Source: Haloferax gibbonsii ATCC 33959
Lineage (GTDB): Archaea; Halobacteriota; Halobacteria; Halobacteriales; Haloferacaceae
Direction of reading: 5' to 3'
Length of the DNA: 64,000 bases
Assembly: GCF_000336775.1 (NCBI RefSeq)
Contig: NZ_AOLJ01000015.1
Location: 1-64,000, forward strand
The position numbers and the translations under genes are program-made. This document shows positions 8,176 through 16,248 of this stretch, one piece after another. Position 1 is the stretch's first letter. Each line of letters begins with the position of its first letter. The notes under the pieces are model-generated. The model made no database searches. It was not told the DNA's origin and worked only from the letters and a program-made list of their open reading frames with translations.

Positions 8176-8324
8176 TGCCCGGGGTGGGCTCCGAACCCAC
8201 GATCTCCGCATGTCCCAGGTGCGAAGCCGGCATGACTTCGCGAGGGGCGGAGGCTTCCAAGGCGTTCCGCACCGATTGTGAAACCCTATGAGTGCGGCGC
8301 TATGTCCAGCTAAGCCACCCGGGC
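8176..8324 (-). tRNA. Elongator tRNA-Met (CAT) with a 75-nt intron
   Basis: The minus strand folds as a tRNA with acceptor GCCCGGG (8324-8318) pairing CCCGGGC (8183-8177) and discriminator A at 8176. The anticodon stem is CCGCA (8297-8293) with TGCGG (8210-8206). The loop reads C-T-CAT-A, then the intron, then A, giving anticodon CAT at 8290-8288. Removing 8286-8212 (75 nt, just after position 37, the canonical archaeal site) leaves a 74-nt mature tRNA. A 75-nt intron in elongator tRNA-Met is a known Haloferax feature. CCA is not encoded. Confidence 0.95.
8212..8286 (-). other. Archaeal tRNA intron (bulge-helix-bulge type)
   Basis: This 75-nt intron interrupts tRNA-Met one base 3' of the anticodon. 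Its ends (GGGTTTCAC... and ...CACCTGGGAC) can pair with flanking exon bases to form the splicing-endonuclease bulge-helix-bulge. The middle contains GAAGCCTCCGCC and further self-complementary stretches. No clear C/D-box guide is visible, in contrast to the known tRNA-Trp intron of haloarchaea. Confidence 0.85.
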
Positions 8325-8422
8325 TCAACTTCCCGTTGTGTGCTGGTTGTATTTAAGCTTCTCATCTCCGACGACCGCGGGGCGAGTCACCACGCCACTC
8401 GATTCGCGTCATCACCCGCGGA

Positions 8423-8428
8423 TTTATG
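8423..8428 (+). promoter_or_regulatory. TATA-like box for the gene at 8453
   Basis: TTTATG inside GCGGATTTATG is centred about 28 nt before ATG 8453, the spacing expected for a leaderless haloarchaeal transcript. It supports ATG 8453 over the in-frame ATG at 8426, which lies inside the box. The same string precedes the chemoreceptor gene at 62125. Confidence 0.6.
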
Positions 8429-8452
8429 TCCCAACACCGGGTGCACACACGC

Positions 8453-9571
8453 ATGAGCCAACCGGAGATCGTCCAGTCCGTCCTCGGAGAGGAAGACGTG
8501 GTGACGCGCGTCCACCTCGGGGGCGAGGACGAACTGTTTGTGACTCCGACGCGGACGCTCGTCTATCGGGCCGAAGGCCTCCTCTCGGACGAGTCCGTCG
8601 ACGAATTCTCGCACGCCGCGGAGCGACTGTCCGTCAAGGAAGGGCGACGAAAAGCGAAGCTATCGCTCGACTACGGTCTCGACGGGAGCGAGACGTTCTC
8701 GATGTCCTCGAAGCGGCTCGACGACGCGCTCCAACCCATCGTCGAGGGCGTGCTCGCGGCCGCCGGCGTGACCGACGAAGAAGGCGAGCGCGTCGTCCAG
8801 ACGTTCCGTTTCAGCGAACTCACGTTCGTCGTCACCGACGCCCGCGTCGTCCGGCACATCGGCAGCGCGGTCTGGGACGAAGACTACGAGTCGTACCGCT
8901 ACGCCGACGTGACTGACCTCGAATTCGAGTCCGGAAGCGTCGCTACGACGGTCGTGCTCACCGTCGACGGCCGCCAGGAGCGGTTCAAGATTCCCAACGA
9001 GGAGGCCCGGCTCGTCCGCGAGAAACTTGCACGTGCGCTGTGTGACTACCACGGCGTCGGCAGTCTCGAGGAGTTCCGCGTCCAGATGGAGAAAGCGCGG
9101 GCGAACGACGAGTCCGCCGACGCCGCCGACCGCGACAACACCGACTTCGGCGCGGGCCCCGACCCGCTGAGCGCGAATCCCGGTGAGCTGTCCGACGAAC
9201 CGGCGAACGCCACCCGCGCCGAGGGCGACGCGCCCGCCGAGGCGAGCCAGCAGGCCACCCGGACGCAGTCCGTCGAAGCCCCCTCCGCGACCGGCGCGGT
9301 GGCGGAGGCGAAGCAGGCCGCCGAGGCGGCGTCGACCGAGTCGGCGTCGGGCAACGTCGCCGACGCCGCGGACCTCGGGTTCGAGGGGTCCGGCTTCGAG
9401 TCGGCCGCCGAGTCCGAGTCGGCGGGCTCCGGCGCCGTCGATGCCGACTACGCCGAACTTGCAGACGAAATCGAGTCGCTCCGCGAGGTCGTCGAGGCCC
9501 AAAGCGAGCAGATTCGCCACCAGCAGGAGCTGGTCGAACAGCTCATCGAAGAACTCCGCCGCGGGCGGTAA
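8453..9571 (+). CDS. Conserved haloarchaeal protein with C-terminal coiled coil
   Basis: A 372-aa soluble protein. Residues 1-200 form a conserved haloarchaeal domain of PH-like strand pattern, in two similar halves: VTRVHLGGEDELFVTPTRTL with YRAEGLLSDESV, and later RFSELTFVVTDARVVRHIGS with VWDEDYESYRYADVT. Residues ~205-320 are an acidic Ala/Ser/Glu-rich disordered linker. Residues ~335-372 are a heptad coiled coil (ELADEIESLREVVEAQSEQI, RHQQELVEQLIEELRRGR), suggesting oligomerisation. Function is unknown. The start at 8453 is decided by the upstream TATA-like box. Confidence 0.8.
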   Translation: MSQPEIVQSVLGEEDVVTRVHLGGEDELFVTPTRTLVYRAEGLLSDESVDEFSHAAERLSVKEGRRKAKLSLDYGLDGSETFSMSSKRLDDALQPIVEGVLAAAGVTDEEGERVVQTFRFSELTFVVTDARVVRHIGSAVWDEDYESYRYADVTDLEFESGSVATTVVLTVDGRQERFKIPNEEARLVREKLARALCDYHGVGSLEEFRVQMEKARANDESADAADRDNTDFGAGPDPLSANPGELSDEPANATRAEGDAPAEASQQATRTQSVEAPSATGAVAEAKQAAEAASTESASGNVADAADLGFEGSGFESAAESESAGSGAVDADYAELADEIESLREVVEAQSEQIRHQQELVEQLIEELRRGR

Positions 9572-9606
9572 CCGCGGAGTTCGCCCGCCGACGACCGTCC
9601 GGACAC

Positions 9607-9978
9607 CTATTCCCGCCCGAGCACTTTCCTGATACACGACGAGCCGAAGGGCCCGAGTTCGCCGGACTCGAACCGCACGAAGTGGCCGGTGGAGATGGAC
9701 GCGCCGCAGCGGCGGCAGTCGAAGTCGCCCTCGCGCTGGACGACCTGACTCTCGAATCTGACGAACGTGCCGCCGCGGTTGTGACGGACGCGGCCGCCGT
9801 CGCGCTCGATGATGCCCCGAAGCTCCGCGGTATCGAGGATGTCGCGCGTGAGCGTCGGGTCCGTGGTGACCGTCTCGATGCGGTCGACGACCTCGGCGAG
9901 GGAGAGTTCGTCGGCTTCGAGGTGCGCGAGGAGGTCGAGCGCGAGTTCGACGCGCTCGTCGCGTGTGGGCTCGGTCAC
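9607..9978 (-). CDS. Haloarchaeal DUF5830-type protein with Cys motif
   Basis: A 123-aa protein starting at GTG 9978 (VTEPTRDERVELALDLLAHL). Residues 1-65 look like a winged helix (LTRDILDTAELRGIIERDGG followed by basic RVRHNRGGTFVRFE). The C-terminal part carries CRRCG at ~88-92 and a later lone Cys (FGSSCIRKVLGRE). The fold fits a small regulator with a partial zinc site, but function is unknown. An 898-codon frame continues upstream through the gpmI antisense strand; the GTG start and family length argue against that longer product. Confidence 0.75.
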   Translation of the reverse strand: MTEPTRDERVELALDLLAHLEADELSLAEVVDRIETVTTDPTLTRDILDTAELRGIIERDGGRVRHNRGGTFVRFESQVVQREGDFDCRRCGASISTGHFVRFESGELGPFGSSCIRKVLGRE

Positions 9979-10068
9979 GGTTCGGGAGCCAATCGAACCG
10001 GGGCGGGCTAAAGCCCTCCGAAGCACAAAGCGTTTGGTCGCGGCGCGACGACCGACTCCAGAGCTTCC

Positions 10069-10701
10069 GTGCCCCGTCCGCGTCTCGCCGCCGGCCTCGC
10101 GCTCGCGGCCGTCGTCGCCGGTCTCCTGTTCGCGTCTCCAGACGCCGTCATCGCGCGCGCGGCGTGGGTCGCCGCCGACCCCGTCCGACTCGTCGTCGTC
10201 GTGAGCGCGCTCGCGCTCGTCCGCCCGCTTCTCGCGTGGCCGACGACGCTCCTCGCGCTCGTCGTGGGCTACGGCCTCGGCCCGGTCGGCGTGCCGTTCG
10301 CGCTGGCGCTCATCGTCCTCACGAGCGTCCCGCCGTTCCTCTTCGCGCGGCGCTACCGCGGGACGACCAGACTGGCCGAGGTCGGCGAGCGAACCGTCGA
10401 GCAGACGGGGTCCGTCAGGGGCGTCGCCGCGAGCCGCCTGCTGCCGATCCCCTCCGACGTGGTGTCGGTGGCGGCGGGCGTCGCCAACGTCCGGCTCGGC
10501 GCGTTCGCGCTCGGAACCGCCGTCGGCGAACTCCCGTGGGCCGTCGCGGGCGTCATCGCCGGCGCGTCGGTCGAGACGCTCACGACCGAGTCGCTGGCCG
10601 CGGCCGTCCGCCCGGAGTTCGTCGTGCTCGCGGCGGTCGCGGGCGTGTCGATGCTCGTCCCGACCGCGTACCGTCGCTACCGGGCAGAATCGGGCGCGTA
10701 G
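10069..10701 (+). CDS. TVP38/TMEM64 (VTT-domain) membrane protein
   Basis: A 210-aa membrane protein with about six helices, starting at GTG 10069. The VTT (SNARE-associated/DedA-like) core is seen at ~50-175: LALVRPLLAWPTTLLALVVG, YGLGPVGVPFALALIVLTSV, and the conserved SRLLPIPSDVVSVAAGVANV with an F/L-G-x-P-W helix (GTAVGELPWAVAGVIAGASV). DedA/VTT proteins scramble or transport lipid-linked molecules; the exact role here is unknown. It lies alone between a DUF5830 gene and gpmI. Confidence 0.85.
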   Translation: MPRPRLAAGLALAAVVAGLLFASPDAVIARAAWVAADPVRLVVVVSALALVRPLLAWPTTLLALVVGYGLGPVGVPFALALIVLTSVPPFLFARRYRGTTRLAEVGERTVEQTGSVRGVAASRLLPIPSDVVSVAAGVANVRLGAFALGTAVGELPWAVAGVIAGASVETLTTESLAAAVRPEFVVLAAVAGVSMLVPTAYRRYRAESGA

Positions 10702-10751
10702 GGGACGAAAATAGAGGGCAGAGAGTACGTAGAGCGCGCGAGCGGCGGGCC

Positions 10752-12332
10752 CTATTCTAACAGCGACTCGCCGGTCATCGCGGCCGGCTGGTCGACGCCG
10801 ACGAGTTCGAGGATGGTCGGCGCGATGTCGCACAGCGAGCCGCCCTCGCGGACGGTCCGACCGCCCGAAAGCGGGTGTTCGGGGTCGAGGTCGGCGGCTT
10901 CGTCCTCGGCGTCGTTCTCCGGGGCGGCCTCGTCGTCGCGGTCGGCCGCGAGGTAGACGAACGGGACGGGGTTGAACGTGTGGGCCGTGTGCGGGTCGTC
11001 CTCGGTGCCCATGTCGTCGGCGTTGCCGTGGTCGGCGGTGATACAGACGTGGCCGCCGTGCGCGCGGACGCTCTGGACGAGCCGCCCGAGCTGTTCGTCG
11101 ACCGCCTCGACCGCCTCGATGGCGGCCTCGTAGTCGCCGGTGTGGCCGACCATGTCGGGGTTGGCGTAGTTGAGCACCATCACGTTCGGGTCGTCGGACT
11201 CGATGATGTCGATGGCCGAGTCGGTGAGTTCCGCCGCGGACATCTCGGGTTGGAGGTCGTAGGTCGGCACGTCGGGGCTCTCGACGATCTTCCGAATCTC
11301 GCCGTCGAACTCGACCTCGCGGCCGCCGTTGAGGAAGTAGGTGACGTGGGGGTACTTCTCGGACTCGGCCATGCGCAGTTGCGTCATGTCCGCCTCGGCG
11401 AGCACCTCGCCGAGCGTGTCTTCGGGCTGTTCCGGCGGGTAGGCGACCGAGACGTCGAACGTCTTGTCGTACTGCGTCATCGTCGTCATGAGGATCTCCG
11501 GCGGCGCCGTCTCGAACTCCCAGACGGGCTCGATGTCGCAGAGCATCCGAACGAGCTGTCGCGCGCGGTCCGCGCGGAAGTTGAAGAAGATGACCGAGTC
11601 GCCGTCTTCGAGGGCGGGCGCGTCGTCGACGACGGTCGGCTCGACGAACTCGTCGGTGTCGCCGCGGTCGTACGACTCGGTGACGGCGTCGACGGCGGTG
11701 TCGGCGGTCCACTCCGCCTCGCGCTCGACGATGGCGTCGTAGGCGCGCTTGGTGCGCTCCCAGTTCTGGTCGCGGTCCATCGCGTAGTAGCGCCCGGAGA
11801 CGGTGGCGACGCCGCCGGTTCCCTGCTCCTCGGCGACGGCTTCGAGGTCCGAGAGGTACGCCTCGCCGCCGGTGGGACTGGTGTCGCGGCCGTCGGTAAA
11901 GGCGTGGGTGACGGCGTCGACGCCGCGTTCGGCGGCGAGTTCGATGAGCGCGTGGAGGTGCTCCTGGTCGGAGTGAACGCCGCCGTCGGAGACGAGGCCC
12001 ATGAGGTGTACGCGGCCGTCGTGTTCGTCGGCGTGGTCGTAGGCGGCCGTGATGGCATCGTTCTCGAAGAACGAGCCGTCGTCGATGCTGTCGCCGATGC
12101 GGGTGTACGCCTGCTTGACGACGCGGCCGGCCCCGATGTTGAGGTGGCCGACTTCGCTGTTGCCCATCTGGCCGTCCGGAAGACCGACGCGCCGGCCGTC
12201 GACGATGAGCGTCCCGAACGCGCCCGCGTCGCGGTAGCGGTCGAAGTTCGGCGTGTCCGCCGCCTTGATAGCGTCGCGGCGGTCGTGGTCGCCGAGTCCC
12301 CACCCGTCGAGGATGATGAGTGCTGCGTCCAT
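10752..12332 (-). CDS. gpmI: 2,3-bisphosphoglycerate-independent phosphoglycerate mutase
   Basis: A 526-aa cytoplasmic Mn2+-dependent mutase that interconverts 3- and 2-phosphoglycerate in lower glycolysis/gluconeogenesis. The alkaline-phosphatase-fold metal motifs are present: Asp9 in ILDGWGLGD, the catalytic Ser59 in GQMGNSEVGHLNIGAGR, and the C-terminal metal set (NYANPDMVGHTGDYEA, ITADHGNADDM, HTAHTFNPVPF). The middle iPGM-N domain includes FTDGRDTSPTGG and SGRYYAMDRDQNWERTKRAYD. ATG 12332 (MDAALIILDGWG) is chosen over 12389 because the extra 19 residues are basic and outside the family. An acidic insertion (DRDDEAAPENDAEDEAADLD) near the C-terminus is a haloarchaeal trait. Confidence 0.96.
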   Translation of the reverse strand: MDAALIILDGWGLGDHDRRDAIKAADTPNFDRYRDAGAFGTLIVDGRRVGLPDGQMGNSEVGHLNIGAGRVVKQAYTRIGDSIDDGSFFENDAITAAYDHADEHDGRVHLMGLVSDGGVHSDQEHLHALIELAAERGVDAVTHAFTDGRDTSPTGGEAYLSDLEAVAEEQGTGGVATVSGRYYAMDRDQNWERTKRAYDAIVEREAEWTADTAVDAVTESYDRGDTDEFVEPTVVDDAPALEDGDSVIFFNFRADRARQLVRMLCDIEPVWEFETAPPEILMTTMTQYDKTFDVSVAYPPEQPEDTLGEVLAEADMTQLRMAESEKYPHVTYFLNGGREVEFDGEIRKIVESPDVPTYDLQPEMSAAELTDSAIDIIESDDPNVMVLNYANPDMVGHTGDYEAAIEAVEAVDEQLGRLVQSVRAHGGHVCITADHGNADDMGTEDDPHTAHTFNPVPFVYLAADRDDEAAPENDAEDEAADLDPEHPLSGGRTVREGGSLCDIAPTILELVGVDQPAAMTGESLLE

Positions 12333-12514
12333 GCGTCGCCGTTCGGCGCGCCGGGCTAACTGTCCTTTGCTCCCGACATGGAATGACAACGTGTCGCGTA
12401 CGGAGATGAGAGGGCGGCGTTCGCGCCCCGACGGCGGGTTCGAGCCGCCCCGTCCCCGTCCCAGCCGTCCCCGCCCCGACGGTCTTTTCTTTCGGCGCGC
12501 CGTCCGACTCGGCG

Positions 12515-13192
12515 ATGGGTCTGCGAGACTTCGACCTCGGCGCGGCGGTCGACGACTGGACGGAGTACTACCTCGGAAACGGCCCGAGCCTCGTCGTCTT
12601 CCTCGTCCTCAACGCCGCCGCGTTCCTCGTCGGGGTGAGTTTCTACGTCCACTCGGACCCCGCGCTGTCGGACCTGCCGACGTTCCTCTACCCGCTTTTC
12701 GGCGACTCGCCGACCGCCCTCGCGCTGATGACGCTGTCGGCCGCGACGCTGCTTCCGAACCTCGGCCGCCGCGTCGCCGACGCGCCGGTCAACCGGCCGC
12801 TCGCGTACCTCCACACGCTCGCGTTCGTCTGGCTCGTCAAGTACGGCGTCTGGACGGTCGTCGCGCTCAACCTCCGGCCCGACCTCTACGTCGGCTTCTC
12901 TGGGGCCGCGCTCTGGGACTACTGGGGCATCATGCTCACCCACGCGGGCTTTCTCGCGCTCGCCCTCGTCGTCCCGCGCTACGGCGCGACCACGAAGGGC
13001 GCGCTCGGGTTCGCCCTCACCCTCGCGCTCGTCAACGACGTGTTCGACTACGGCCTCGGCTACTACCCGCCGCTGAAGTACGAGGCGGGGGCGCTCCTCG
13101 CGGGCATCACCGTCGCCCTCTCGTTTCTCGCGGTGTTCCTCGCCTCCCGGGCGTTCGACCGCCTCTCAGAGACGCCGGAGACGGCCCCGTGA
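12515..13192 (+). CDS. DUF1405 membrane protein
   Basis: A 225-aa integral membrane protein with six or seven hydrophobic helices. Conserved DUF1405 features include YYLGNGPSLVVFLVLNAAAF, the helix with VSFYVHSDPALSDLPTFLYP, and VNDVFDYGLGYYPPLKYE near the end. The family occurs in haloarchaea and Bacillus and is uncharacterised. A TCTTTTC tract near 12482 lies about 30 nt upstream. It is divergent from gpmI across a 180-nt C-rich spacer. Confidence 0.85.
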   Translation: MGLRDFDLGAAVDDWTEYYLGNGPSLVVFLVLNAAAFLVGVSFYVHSDPALSDLPTFLYPLFGDSPTALALMTLSAATLLPNLGRRVADAPVNRPLAYLHTLAFVWLVKYGVWTVVALNLRPDLYVGFSGAALWDYWGIMLTHAGFLALALVVPRYGATTKGALGFALTLALVNDVFDYGLGYYPPLKYEAGALLAGITVALSFLAVFLASRAFDRLSETPETAP

Positions 13193-13304
13193 GCGCCTCG
13201 GGACGGCCCCGACAGCTCCCCGTGAGCCACAATCGCTAATCGCATGACGGCGCGGAGTATCACATGAGTCAGGCTTTTCCCCGCCCGCAGTCTATGACCT
13301 CGTA

Positions 13305-13958
13305 ATGGACTCCGCGGTACTGCTTGACCTACTCGGGAACGAAAACCGCCGGCGCATCCTGCGGTTGCTCTCGCACAAACCGTGCTACGTCACCGAGATA
13401 AGCGAGTACCTCGGCGTCAGCCCCAAGGCCGTCATCGACCACCTCCGAAAGCTGGAGGACGCGGGGCTCATCGAGTCCCGCACCGACGACCAGCGGCGCA
13501 AGTACTTCCACATCTCGCGGAACCTCAGGCTGGAGGTGAACGTCTCGCCGTACGGGTTCGGGGCGAAAAGCGCCTATCCGCCGAGTCCGAGCCTCGACAT
13601 GGCCGGGCGCTGTCCGCACGTGACGCTCGAAGTCGAGAACGCCGGCACCGACGACGTCTCGGAACTGGCGCGCGAACTCGGGAAACTGGAGGAACTCGAC
13701 AACGAACTCTCCTTGGCCCAGCGGTGGGTGCAGGGCCGCATCACCGACGTGCTCGACCGCCTCAACGACCGCCTCGGCGTCGACGCCGACAGCCGGTTCT
13801 ACGCGGAGATTCTCGCCGCGCTCGCCAACGGGTCGAACACCGTCCGCGGCATCGCGAAGGACCTCAACGCGGACCCCGCGGTCGTCGACAGCGCGCTGCA
13901 CCACCTCGCCGACGGCGGTCTGGTCGCCCACAACGGCGACCGCTGGCGAATCGACTGA
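13305..13958 (+). CDS. ArsR-like transcriptional regulator with two winged helices
   Basis: A 217-aa protein. Residues 1-75 are an ArsR-type winged helix (LLGNENRRRILRLLSHKPCY, VTEISEYLGVSPKAVIDHLR, wing RKYFHISRNLRLEVNVSPYGF). A central 80-residue part is partly coiled coil (ELARELGKLEELDNELSLAQ). The end, ~155-217, is a second small helix-turn-helix (LAALANGSNTVRGIAKDLNA, DPAVVDSALHHLADGGLVA). This two-HTH layout is common in euryarchaea; ligands and targets are unknown. It is convergent with the membrane gene ending at 13962, with only 3 nt between the stops. Confidence 0.87.
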   Translation: MDSAVLLDLLGNENRRRILRLLSHKPCYVTEISEYLGVSPKAVIDHLRKLEDAGLIESRTDDQRRKYFHISRNLRLEVNVSPYGFGAKSAYPPSPSLDMAGRCPHVTLEVENAGTDDVSELARELGKLEELDNELSLAQRWVQGRITDVLDRLNDRLGVDADSRFYAEILAALANGSNTVRGIAKDLNADPAVVDSALHHLADGGLVAHNGDRWRID

Positions 13959-13961
13959 CGC

Positions 13962-14456
13962 CTACAACTCCTCTGTCAGGCCCGCCCGGAGGTCGCGGCC
14001 GAAGTAGTGACCGACCAGCCCCGCGAGCCCGCCGCTCGCCGCGCCGACGCCCGCGATGGCGACGCCGTAGTCCGCGAGCAGTTGGACCGCGAAGGGCGCG
14101 AACACGGCGAACAGCGTCGAGAGGACGAACGCGAGGCCCGCGGCGATTGCGCCGGCGAGGACGACTTCCGTGTAGCGTCGCTTCGACCCGACGAGGCCGA
14201 GGAGGAAGCCGGCGGCGGCGATGCCGACGAACCGCCCGATGAAGCCGACGATGGGAATCGCGCCGCCGACGAGCAGTCCGCCGATGGAGAGCAGGAGCGC
14301 CGCGAGGAATACGCGCGGGGAGAACAGCCCGCCGAGGCGACCGCCGCCGGACGAGGCGGAGCGCTCCGCCCGCATCGAATCGTCGCTCTCGCGGTTCACG
14401 CCGGAGAGCAGGTCGTCGACGGACTGCTCAGACTCCCGTTGGTCCGACCGTTGCAT
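13962..14456 (-). CDS. Haloarchaeal multi-pass membrane protein of unknown function
   Basis: A 164-aa protein with a ~45-residue hydrophilic, Ser/Glu-rich N-terminus and four hydrophobic helices after residue 46 (SPRVFLAALLLSIGGLLVGG, PIVGFIGRFVGIAAAGFLLG, EVVLAGAIAAGLAFVLSTLF, VAIAGVGAASGGLAGLVGHY). Gly-rich helices resemble DUF456/DUF5518-type proteins, but I cannot assign a family with certainty. The final RDLRAGLTEEL is likely cytosolic. Confidence 0.78.
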   Translation of the reverse strand: MQRSDQRESEQSVDDLLSGVNRESDDSMRAERSASSGGGRLGGLFSPRVFLAALLLSIGGLLVGGAIPIVGFIGRFVGIAAAGFLLGLVGSKRRYTEVVLAGAIAAGLAFVLSTLFAVFAPFAVQLLADYGVAIAGVGAASGGLAGLVGHYFGRDLRAGLTEEL

Positions 14457-14537
14457 GTGTACAGGGTCGCGGGCGAGCCTGATGGCTCTTGTGCCGGTGC
14501 GACAGGTGCCCGTCGAAAAGGAGGCGCGACGCGGTCG

Positions 14538-14741
14538 TTACGAACCCCGACCCAAGATGAGGTACAGGAGGATGCCGAGGAGCGGGGCGAGGAAGACGAC
14601 GACCGCCCAGAGGAACGCCGGGTGACTGCTGTTTCGCTTCGCGTCACTGTACGTCCACGCCGCCATCCCGATGGTGACGAGGAACACCAGAAGGAACACG
14701 CCGGCCGCGCCGCCCGACTGGAGGAGTATCGTGGGGAGCAT
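14538..14741 (-). CDS. Small PLDc_N-type membrane protein
   Basis: A 67-aa protein with two helices (~10-30 and 43-63) separated by WTYSDAKRNSSHPAFLWAVV. The D/A-K-R motif followed by W-x-x-V-x-x-x-x-P-x-x-x-x-x-x-Y and the LILGR end match PLD nuclease N-terminal (PLDc_N) domains, which in archaea often stand alone. No catalytic HKD motif is present, so it is not a phospholipase itself. Function is unknown. Confidence 0.78.
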   Translation of the reverse strand: MLPTILLQSGGAAGVFLLVFLVTIGMAAWTYSDAKRNSSHPAFLWAVVVFLAPLLGILLYLILGRGS

Positions 14742-14862
14742 ACGCTGGCCGACGGACGGTCCGGTAAAATGTCTTGTGTCCGTTATGTCGGTGGAGCTAA
14801 CGTCCCCTCAGCCACGCTCGTGGGTCGGGTATGAATCTGTGATAATCGTGGCCAGCAATCGC

Positions 14863-14940
14863 ACCGAACGGTGAGCGTAGCGAGCCGTTCGGTATTTTTG
14901 GTCCAGATTTTTGCTCCGAGCGGGTCGCTATGCGACCCCG
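14863..14940. repeat. Hairpin pair upstream of gatD (GAGCGTAGCGA-loop element)
   Basis: ACCGAACGG (14863-14871) pairs perfectly with CCGTTCGGT (14885-14893), with a T-G pair closing the loop GAGCGTAGCGA. A TATTTTTG tract follows directly. Nearby, GGGTCGC (14922-14928), loop TAT, GCGACCC (14932-14938) forms a second stem. The loop differs by one base from GAGCGAAGCGA, which recurs in the birA hairpins. The first hairpin plus T tract could also act as a terminator or leader structure. Confidence 0.6.
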
Positions 14941-14996
14941 AGGAGGAAAAAGGTGGAATGGTGGGTTTGAAGTCTGCCCCCACGGTATCCCGCGAT

Positions 14997-16244
14997 ATGA
15001 ACGCAGGGGACCGCGTCCGCGTCACCCGCGCGGACGTCACGAACGAAGGCGTACTCATGCCGTCTTCCACCGAGGACCACCTCGTCGTCAAGCTCGACGG
15101 CGGGTACAACGTCGGCATCGCCCGCGAGGGAGCCGACGTGGACGTGCTCGAAACCGACGTGTACGACATCGAAGACGCACAGTCCGAGGGCGACGGCACC
15201 TCAGAAATCGAGTTCGACGACGACCTCCCGACCATCTCGCTCATCTCGACCGGCGGGACCATCGCCTCGACGGTCGACTACCGCACGGGCGCGGTGACCG
15301 CGCAGTTCGACGCCGAGGACGTGCTCCGGGCCGTCCCCGACCTCGCGGGCCGGGCGAACTACCGCGGCCGCGTCGTCGCCAACATCCTCTCGGAGAACAT
15401 GACGACAGACGTGTGGGTCGACCTCGCCGAGGCCATCGCCGAGGAAATCGAGGCCGGGGCCGACGGCGTCGTCGTCATGCACGGCACCGACACGATGCAG
15501 TTCTCCGCGTCGGCGATGTCGTTCATGCTCGACACGCCCGTCCCCATCGTCTTCACGGGCAGTCAGCGCTCGGCCGACCGCCCCTCGTCTGACAACGTGA
15601 TGAACGCCGTCTGCGCCGTCGAGGCCGCCAAGGCCGACGCCGCCGAGGTCATGGTCTGCATGCACGCCTCGGAGTCCGACGACGTCTGCGCGCTCCACGA
15701 GGGGACGCGCGTCCGCAAGAACCACACCTCCCGACGCGACGCGTTCGAGACCGTCGGCGCGAAGCCGCTCGGCGAGGTCGACTACGAGGCCGAGGAGGTC
15801 ACGTTCCGCCGCGACTACGCCCCCCGCGGCGAGGCCGACCTCGCGCTCCACGCCGACATCGAGTCCGAGGTGGAACTCGTGAAGTTCACCCCGGGGATGG
15901 ACCCCGCGGCGCTCGACTACCTCGACGGGAAGGCCGGCGTCGTCATCGAGGGGACGGGCCTCGGCCACGTCCACACCGACCTCATCCCGCGGTTCGAGGA
16001 ACTCGTGGAAGACGGAACCACCGTCGCCATGACCTCGCAGTGTCTCGACGGCCGCGTCTGCGACCGCGTCTACGACACCGGCCGCGACCTGCTCGACGCC
16101 GGCGTCGTCGAGGCGGGCGACACGCTCCCCGGCACGGCGAAGGTGAAGCTCATGTGGTCGCTCGCCAACCTCTCCGACCCGGCCGGCGCGATGGGCCGGA
16201 ACCTCGAAGGCGAGCTGACCCAGCGCTCCGTCCCGTGGGAGTGA
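14997..16244 (+). CDS. gatD: Glu-tRNA(Gln) amidotransferase subunit D
   Basis: A 415-aa asparaginase-like subunit of archaeal GatDE, which releases ammonia from Gln/Asn for conversion of Glu-tRNA(Gln) to Gln-tRNA(Gln). An N-terminal beta-barrel-like domain (1-75) precedes the type I asparaginase domain. Catalytic motifs are present: TGGTIAS at 85-91 (Thr85 nucleophile), HGTDTM at 162-167, and a conserved Lys region (MVCMHASESDDVCALHEGTR). ATG 14997 (MNAGDRVRVT) gives the normal family length. The partner gatE is not in this window. The leader contains the hairpin pair at 14863-14940. Confidence 0.95.
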   Translation: MNAGDRVRVTRADVTNEGVLMPSSTEDHLVVKLDGGYNVGIAREGADVDVLETDVYDIEDAQSEGDGTSEIEFDDDLPTISLISTGGTIASTVDYRTGAVTAQFDAEDVLRAVPDLAGRANYRGRVVANILSENMTTDVWVDLAEAIAEEIEAGADGVVVMHGTDTMQFSASAMSFMLDTPVPIVFTGSQRSADRPSSDNVMNAVCAVEAAKADAAEVMVCMHASESDDVCALHEGTRVRKNHTSRRDAFETVGAKPLGEVDYEAEEVTFRRDYAPRGEADLALHADIESEVELVKFTPGMDPAALDYLDGKAGVVIEGTGLGHVHTDLIPRFEELVEDGTTVAMTSQCLDGRVCDRVYDTGRDLLDAGVVEAGDTLPGTAKVKLMWSLANLSDPAGAMGRNLEGELTQRSVPWE

Positions 16245-16248
16245 ACTG

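Noticed and set aside
9607-12303. An 898-codon open frame on the minus strand
   Set aside because: Only its last 123 codons look like a protein (the DUF5830-type gene). The rest is Arg-rich frame-shadow of gpmI caused by high GC.
10875-12359. Long plus-strand frame opposite gpmI
   Set aside because: Val/Gly/Asp-repetitive translation typical of antisense to GC-rich genes; gpmI has all catalytic motifs on the other strand.
12433-12449. GGCGG-GTTCGAG-CCGCC looks like a tRNA T arm
   Set aside because: The loop does not fit the canonical TTCNANN register between G53 and C61, and no acceptor or anticodon stem surrounds it.
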